Shown: piece by piece, positions 57,959-64,000 of the stretch
Numbering within the stretch: the stretch's first letter is position 1
Layout of the letters: each line of letters starts with the position of its first letter
Assembly: GCA_029706075.1 (NCBI GenBank)
Contig: JAINUG010000088.1
Coordinates: 1,965,001-2,029,000, forward strand
Length of the DNA stretch: 64,000 bases
Source: Aldrovandia affinis
Lineage: Eukaryota; Chordata; Actinopteri; Notacanthiformes; Halosauridae
Reading direction: 5' to 3'
Made by a program: the position numbers and the translations under genes
The notes under the pieces: generated by a model
The model's input: the letters and a program-made list of their open reading frames with translations, nothing else
Database searches by the model: none
Told to the model about the DNA's origin: nothing

Positions 57959-59439
57959 TAAATTGTTTGGGTTTGCTTTTGTTTGAGGTCCATCCGCAGA
58001 GGCACGTCATTTTATTGCTCCAGCTGTTGTCTAATCAATCCAGTGCATCAATACATGTCTTGCAATGCTTGTTCAGAGATTACCTGGCTCTAATAAGAGA
58101 CTTTATCATTTCATTTTTCCTGAAAGTCACCAGCCTGGATTCAATCAACATTCCTAAAGATGCCAATTCTTCATAAATACAGTTTGGCAAGTTCATAAAT
58201 CAATAAAACGAAACGTTTTTTTCCGCGATCACACTTTTAATTGTTTTTATTTTACTCCATGGATTCGTACAGATACACAGGATATTGAAGTCAAACATCC
58301 AAGAAAAAAACGTTCATTCAAGTTATTCTTAAGTTAAAGTTGAGGACAAATGTTGATCCAGGCTACTGTGCTGGCCAATCAGTGGCCGAGGAAGACCAAC
58401 ATCTTACATACCTCACCAATCAGTGAGATCCACCCAGCAACCTTGCTGGACCACTGGCAGATTGGGCATGTGGTGATCACCCCTACCCATCTCCTCCCAA
58501 ACCTCTGACAGGCCCCGGAGTTCGCCCACCTGCTACCATTGTTCCCGGAGCCTCAGGTATCGCTATTAACATTAATTAACACTCATTAAAGCCACGGGCT
58601 TGGCATTGTGCTCCGGTCAACACTGGCATGCATCTACTGCATGGCTGCCCATCTGTGCTCCATCAGCGAGGATGCCACGCCCCTCTAATCGGGGGTGACT
58701 GAATAAGGACACCAGAGCGTGACCACAAGACAAAGTTGGGGTTGGGAGGGGGGTGCAGAGAATTTCTGGCCTCTCTCTGTGATCTTCCTTCCCTCTCCCG
58801 CTTTGTGCATGGATGCCATAGAATTCATGTCACATCTTGTGCCTGAATTCTAAATCCCCTGCTGTGCTGTCAGGTGTATCATGTGTTTTGTTCTTCTAGA
58901 ACAGATAGTGACAGTATATGAAGCGTGAGGTGATACATATTGTCTTTTCAAATCTTCTTATTTAGGGGTTGGTGTTCCAATCAACAATGCACCATCTGAT
59001 TTAAAACCGCCTCATATCTCTGTTAAAACTATACATCGAAACAAATATCCTGCTAGAGCTTGGAAGAGCATGAGGGCTGAGATTACATGGCTTTGAGTGA
59101 AAACCTTGAACTGCACCAGCACAGAAAGACTGACATGAGGGGGGGAAGAATGGAAATGGATTGAGCAAAAATAGGTGGAGAGGGGAAAAAAGAGATAGAG
59201 AGAGAGAGAGATGCTCATGTACATATTCATTGTACTGTATACACTTAGTCAATAGTTGTAATATGTATTTCATGCAAATAAAGTATTTTGAATGGGAATT
59301 TAGTTGAGTAGAGAATCACTGAATGAGGAAAGTGAGTGTAGGAGTGCATAGGGAGGGGAAAGACATTTGAGGGACTTCTGAAATTCATGTCAAAATATTT
59401 GAAAGGAATTGAACTGAACGAGAACGAAGGGTAGTGGAA
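57959..59439. other. Non-coding sequence
   Basis: 58400-58880 has balanced composition, possibly conserved non-coding DNA. 59190-59212 is GA-rich. No splice-bounded open frame. Confidence 0.35.
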
Positions 59440-60312
59440 AACATTGTGAGAGAGGGTGAGTGAGAGAGAGCGAGAGACAGTGGAGAACAGTGTGAGAGAG
59501 GGTGAACAAGAGAGAGCGAGAGAGTGGAGAACAGTGTGAGAGAGGGTGAGTGAGAGAGAGCGAGAGAGTGGAGAACAGTGTGAGAGAGGGTGAACAAGAG
59601 AGAGCGAGAGAGTGGAGAACAGTGTGAGAGAGGGTGAACAAGAGAGAGCGAGAGAGTGGAGAACAGTGTGAGAGAGGGTGAGCAAGAGAGAGCGAGAGAG
59701 TGGAGAACAGTGTGAGAGAGGGTGAGCAAGAGAGAGCGAGAGAGTGGAGAACAGTGTGAGAGAGGGTGAGGAAGAGAGAGCGAGAGAGTGGAGAACAGTG
59801 TGAGAGAGGGTGAGCAAGAGAGAGCGAGAGAGTGGAGAACAGTGTGAGAGAGGGTGAGCGAGAGAGTGGAGAACAGAGAGGGTGAGCAAGAGAGAGCGAG
59901 AGAGTGGAGAACAGTGTGAGAGAGGTGAGCGAGAGAGTGGAGAACAGTGTGAGAGAGGGTGAGCAAGAGAGAGCGAGAGAGTGGAGAACAGTGTGAGAGA
60001 GGGTGAGCAAGAGAGAGCGAGAGAGTGGAGAACAGTGTGAGAGAGGGTGAGGAAGAGAAGCGAGAGAGTGGAGAACAGAGAGGGTGAGCAAGAGAGAGCG
60101 AGAGAGTGGAGAACAGTGTGAGAGAGGGTGAGAGAGTGGAGAACAGTGAGAGAGGGTGAGCAAGAGAGAGCGAGAGAGTGGAGAACAGTGTGAGAGAGGG
60201 TGAGCAAGAGAGAGCGAGAGAGTGGAGAACAGTGTGAGAGAGGGTGAGCAAGAGAGAGCGAGAGAGTGGAGAACAGTGTGAGAGAGGGTGAACGAGAGAG
60301 AGTGAGAGACAG
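59440..60312. repeat. 44-bp minisatellite, about 20 copies
   Basis: Unit GTGGAGAACAGTGTGAGAGA GGGTGAGCAAGAGAGAGCGA GAGA, period 44, with some shortened units of about 28-32 bp lacking AGTGTGAGA or GCAAGAGAGA (near 59855-59940, 60045-60150). The period is not a multiple of 3 and no frame contains a stop on the minus strand. Three overlapping Ser/Leu-rich frames of up to 364 codons result. These are artefacts of the repeat. Confidence 0.97.
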
Positions 60313-61093
60313 TGGAGAGTGAAGCGAAGGAGCAGCCACTGTCCTGCTTGTTGAATGTACAGCTGGGGCCCGACAGAGTGATTCATTGGTATTCTATTAA
60401 GACAAAAACGGCCTCTTTATAGGTCACCAGTCTGCGCTCTACCAACATCTAATACCTGTCAGAACCTAATCCCTCCTTTCCCTTTCATTTCAAGCTTGAG
60501 AGACCCGGGGAGTTCCTCACGCATGTTATTTTCATTACCCAGATAAATCCAGTCTGATGAAAAATCAATCCGCAGCGCAGTGGACCTGTCTGCTCGGACC
60601 AGGAGGAATGAGAACAGCATGGGGTCAGCCTGGATGCCTGAATTCTCTCTCTCTCTCTCTCTCTCTCCTCTCCTCTCTGTCTCTCTCTCTCACTTTGTCC
60701 CTCGCTGTGGCTGTGGGTTTGGATCAGCTGCGATTGATGACCAGCGGCTGCCTTAGCAACTTTGGGCCCCCCCACAAAGAAGGAAAAAGGGTTGAGTGTT
60801 TGTCAAGCCTGGTGGGAAGGGGAGTGAGCACTAGTTAAAAACAGTTTGTAATTAAAGGGAGAGTGGGGGATTACTTCAGGTAGACTATTACGGATGCAGG
60901 GCTGGTCATATGTACTTAGCTTGCTAGCAAACTAATAATCCATAATCCAGTTTCACAGCTAGCTACAGTATTGACATCGCCATACAACTCGGTAGCTAAC
61001 TTCCATAACTCAACTTCATAGTTGAGCATCATAGCTAATGCTAGTGTGCTATCCACGGTACTAACTGCACTGACATAGCTAATAACACATCTA
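60313..61093. other. Non-coding sequence with (CT)n
   Basis: 60642-60692 is CT-rich. 60500-60640 is unique-looking but matches no exon I know. The TA preceding the next Tc1 element is at 61092-61093. Confidence 0.4.
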
Positions 61094-62869
61094 CAGTGGG
61101 GAAAATAAGTATTTCACCCCCTGCTGATTTTGTGAGTTTGCCCCCTTACAAAGAAAGGAACGGTCTATAATTTTCATGGTAGGTTCATTTTAACAGTGAG
61201 AGACAGAATATTTAAAAAAATCCCAGAAAATTACATTATATGAATTTTAAACATTTATTTGTGTTTTTTGAGGAAAATAAGTATTTCACCCCTAGCAAAA
61301 CATGACTCAGTACTTGGTGGAGAAACCCTTGTTGGCAAGCACAGCGGTCAGACGTTTCTTGTAGTTGGTCACCAAGTTTGCGCAGATCCCAGGAGGGATT
61401 TTGGCCCACTCCTCTTTGCAGATCCTCTCCAAATCCTTAGGGTTTGTAGGTTGTCGCTTGGCAACTCGAAGCTTCAGCTCCCTCCACAGATTCTCTGAGG
61501 TAGGATTAAAAGGTCCGACAAAAACATTGAGAAACTGACTTTAGGCCACTCCATGACCTTAATGTGCTTCTTCTTGAGCCACTGAAGCAAGATTTTATAC
61601 AGACCAATTTTATTCAGGATGGAAAGATTTTGCCTTAGCCGTATGCTATATTTGGGTCATTGTCATGCTGGAACACCCATCCACGACCCATTTTCAGTGT
61701 CCTGGCTGAGGGAAGGAGGTTCTCACCCAAGATTTCCCGGTACATGGCCCCATTCATCCTCCCTCGATCCGGTGAAGTCATCCTGTCCCCTTAGCAGAGA
61801 AACAGCCCCAAAGTGTGGACAATGAATAATGAATATTCATAGCATTTTCCACCGTTCCAGGTTTTTAGCTATTTAGATCTCAGATGCTTGACCAAGTGAT
61901 GGGGATGGTGAAAAATTTACTATTTTTCTGTGGGGTCCAAGGCAGACCAAACTATTTTTTTTCTTCCTCCAAACACGGTGAGTGAAATTGAGATAAATTG
62001 ATGCCAAAGAGCACGGACCTCGATTTTAGTCTCATCTGACCACAGCACTTTCTCCCAAGCCTCCTCTGAATCATCCAGGTGCTCATTGGCAAACTTCAGA
62101 TGGGCCTGTACATGTGCCTTCTTGAGCCTGTACATGTGCCTTCTTGAGGGGGACCTTGCGGGCACTACAGGATTTCAATCCATTACGGCGTAGTGTGTTA
62201 CCAATGGTCATCTTGGTGACTGTGGTCCCAGCTGCCTTGAGATCATCAACAAGCTCCAGCCGTGTAGTTCTGGGTTGTTCCCTCACCTTTCTCATGATCA
62301 GGTTCACTCCACGAGGTGAGATCTTGCGTGGAGCCCCAGACCGAGGGAGATTGATAGTCAATTGGTGTTTCTTCCATTTTCTAATTATCGCACCAACAGT
62401 TGACTCCTTCTCACCAAGCTGCTTACCAATGGTCTTGTAGCCCATTCCAGTCTTGTGCAGGTCTACAATTTTGTCCCTGATGTCCTTAGACAATTCTTTG
62501 GTCTTGCCCATTGTGGAGAGGTTGGAATCTGATTCATTGATTGATTCTGTGGACAGGTGTCTTTTATACAGGTAACAAGTACTTAATTAGGAGTACTAAT
62601 TAAGTACTAATTGAGTAAGACCAAGTGTGCCTCCTGGTCACATAACCGGTCTGTGGGAGCCAGAATTCTTGCTGGTTGGTAGGGGGTGAAATACTTATTT
62701 TCCTCAATAAAACACAAATAAATGTTTAAAATTCATATAATGTGATTTTCTGGGATTTTTAAAAATATTCTGTCTCTCACTGTTAAAATGAACCTACCAT
62801 GAAAATTATAGACCGTTCCTTTCTTTGTAAGGGGGAAAACTCACAAAATCAGCAGGGGGTGAAATACTT
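61094..62869 (-). mobile_element. Tc1-like element with long inverted repeats (family E), right tip lost
   Basis: Left arm 61094-61290 starts CAGTGGGGAAAATAAGTATT and is mirrored by 62680-62869 with high identity. Each arm carries two copies of AAGTATTTCACC, the inner/outer direct-repeat layout of IR/DR Tc1 elements. The outermost bases of the right arm (AAGTATTTTCCCCACTG expected in mirror) are missing: after GGTGAAATACTTC the sequence diverges. No right TA duplication can therefore be assigned. Confidence 0.88.
61500..62511 (-). pseudogene. Tc1-like transposase broken by a 22-bp tandem duplication
   Basis: Starts [20 protein letters not shown] at 62511. The DNA-binding region follows: [20 protein letters not shown] (helix-turn-helix), then [20 protein letters not shown]. 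At 62105-62148 the 22-base unit CCTGTACATGTGCCTTCTTG AG is present twice in tandem. Because 22 is not a multiple of 3, the frame shifts there. The core resumes with [11 protein letters not shown] and WEKVLWSDETKIE (first catalytic Asp near 62035). It then degrades: extra bases separate KIE from the following FG-like segment, and the remainder to about 61500 has several stops. Inactive. Confidence 0.88.
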
Positions 62870-63179
62870 CATCCAAAGGTGACCACTCTACGAGAACCAG
62901 TAGAACCAGCCTTTACAGGACTGTAATTTTAACCTAAATTAACATAAATTAATCCTACTGTCCCAGTCCATTTTTCCTGACCCCTGTGAAACAATTATTA
63001 AATGTTCCAGCAAAGCGTATTCTGATTCATTTTCAGTCAGCCAGTGCCATGGGTTCTTCAGGTAGCAAAAAAATGCTCTCAACTATCCTTCTGTAGGCAG
63101 CAAATATGACCAGCAAATTTGTAGCCAGTGGTAAATGTACTATATTCCGAGTTGTTGAAGGAACTGGTCTCTTTCCATT
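62870..63179. other. Unassigned sequence
   Basis: No element or gene recognised between the Tc1 right arm and the SINE. Confidence 0.4.
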
Positions 63180-63403
63180 TACATTACATTTTAGGCATTT
63201 AGCAGACGCTCTTATCCAGAGTGACTTACACAGTTAACATTTCTTTACATACAATCCATTTATACAGCTGGATATTTTACTGAAGCAATTCAGGTTAAGT
63301 ACCTTGCTCAAGGGTACAACAGCAGTGCCCCACCTGGGAATTGAACCTGCAACCTTTGAGTTACAAGGCCAGCTCCCTAACCATTACACCACACTGCCAG
63401 CCT
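63180..63403 (-). mobile_element. tRNA-derived SINE with L2-type tail
   Basis: Minus-strand head GGCAGTGTGGTGTAATGGTT (box A) and GCAGGTTCAATTCCCAGG (box B), then TTGTACCCTTGAGCAAGGTA and TTGCTTCAGTAAAATATCCA. It ends with TAAGTCACTCTGGATAAGAG and CGTCTGCTAAATGCC, the same tail motif as the L2 LINEs in this window. A shared tail means the L2 reverse transcriptase could mobilise it, as known for fish L2/SINE pairs. Confidence 0.88.
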
Positions 63404-63808
63404 TTCCCTGGGCTAAGGATTATTTTACTGTTATTTTAATGGTGTGGGCAGTCAAATCCACAATGAGAAAGGCCTTCCTGCTTTCCAGCAGTTCCAAAAC
63501 AGATCGCTGCACTCCAACTGTGCCACCAACAGTTTTAATCCCTGCTCGAGTGATCAGGTAAAGCTGATTAACTTGATTTTGATCTTGATTCACTAATATT
63601 ATGTTTTGTTTAAGCCACATTCATTCATGATGTGTGACCTCACAGTGCAGGGACTCTTTACCATGGATCTTGGACTACACTAAATGCTTGGGGTTAGGAA
63701 AATGGGTGGGAGAGCTGATTTTGAATCAGTCATGGAGAGTAGAAAGTACTTTGAGGTAAATAGAAGTTTGACCTCGTAGGTATTAAGAAGGAGTCTGAAC
63801 TTATTGCA
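63404..63808. other. Unassigned sequence
   Basis: No exon or element recognised. Confidence 0.4.
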
Positions 63809-64000
63809 GTAACACTTTACTTGAACTATATGCCAGGAAGCCGACATAAACTTCTGTCATAAGCACAACATAACAATTGTCATTACCAGTCATGACAGTG
63901 AATTACAGCTTATGACAAATGTAATAACACTATGCCATTGTTATACACTTCCCTTTATAACCCAAACAATCCCTATGCATCATGTGATGTAACATGGATG
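63809..64000. mobile_element. Second copy of the foldback element, cut by window end
   Basis: GTAACACTTTACTTGAACTA followed by TATGCCA matches the left arm at 57687, and ACCAGTCATGACAGTGAATT ACAGCTTATGA matches its interior. The right arm is outside the window or degraded. Confidence 0.65.

Noticed and set aside
59245..60339. A 364-codon minus-strand open frame, Ser/Leu/His-rich
   Set aside because: It lies in the 44-bp tandem array and the other two minus frames are equally open, so openness reflects the repeat, not coding.

Overview
The window looks like intronic/intergenic DNA of a teleost-type fish genome. It has vertebrate-style microsatellites ((CA)n, (GA)n, (TAA)n), several Tc1-like families typical of fish, hAT, piggyBac, L2-clade LINE, tRNA-derived SINE and Ty3/gypsy elements, and almost no host coding sequence. 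I cannot name the species. Nothing prokaryotic (operons, ribosome binding sites, CRISPR) is supported.

Host gene: one convincing exon, 66 nt on the minus strand at 5148-5213, with clean AG/GT borders. It encodes a piece of a Rab26/Rab37-type small GTPase. No other exon of that gene was recognised, so much of the window may be intron or flank of this gene.

Left third (1-21 kb): a SINE split by a Tc1 deletion derivative (about 455-1117); remains of a DIRS-like element (2080-2606); a broken gypsy element (6130-8935) carrying an L2 fragment and a 203-bp hAT element with a perfect 8-bp target duplication; a 20-bp minisatellite open in all three frames (9656-10018); a 509-bp hAT element (10418-10926); and a SINE with 17-bp target duplication inside an unrecognised coiled-coil-like remnant (13390-14600).

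Middle (21-46 kb): a 264-bp hAT element, a solo LTR with an 11-bp internal repeat, a long (CA)n tract, a SINE nested in a Tc1 derivative (30582-31482), a hAT element with a TTF-type zinc-finger ORF (33157-34305), a piggyBac C-terminal remnant, an almost intact Tc1 element (35475-36718) with two nonsense codons at positions normally CGA, and two L2-clade LINE copies arranged 5' end to 5' end (40091-41110 minus, 41740-43760 plus).

Right third (46-64 kb): the most striking object is a head-to-tail dimer of a chromodomain Ty3/gypsy retrotransposon, LTR-internal-LTR-internal-LTR (46066-57262, minus strand), flanked as a whole by the 5-bp duplication CAAGT. The two internal regions are almost identical and differ mainly by short indels. 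The element shows no tRNA-type primer binding site next to the LTR. Instead, an 11-nt segment placed about 31 nt downstream of a TATA-like box in the LTR can pair with the sequence just after the LTR, as in Tf1/sushi self-priming elements. Further right are a foldback element, a 44-bp minisatellite of about 0.9 kb open in three frames, a Tc1 element with long terminal repeats and a frame-breaking 22-bp duplication, a tRNA-SINE with L2-type tail, and a second copy of the foldback element.
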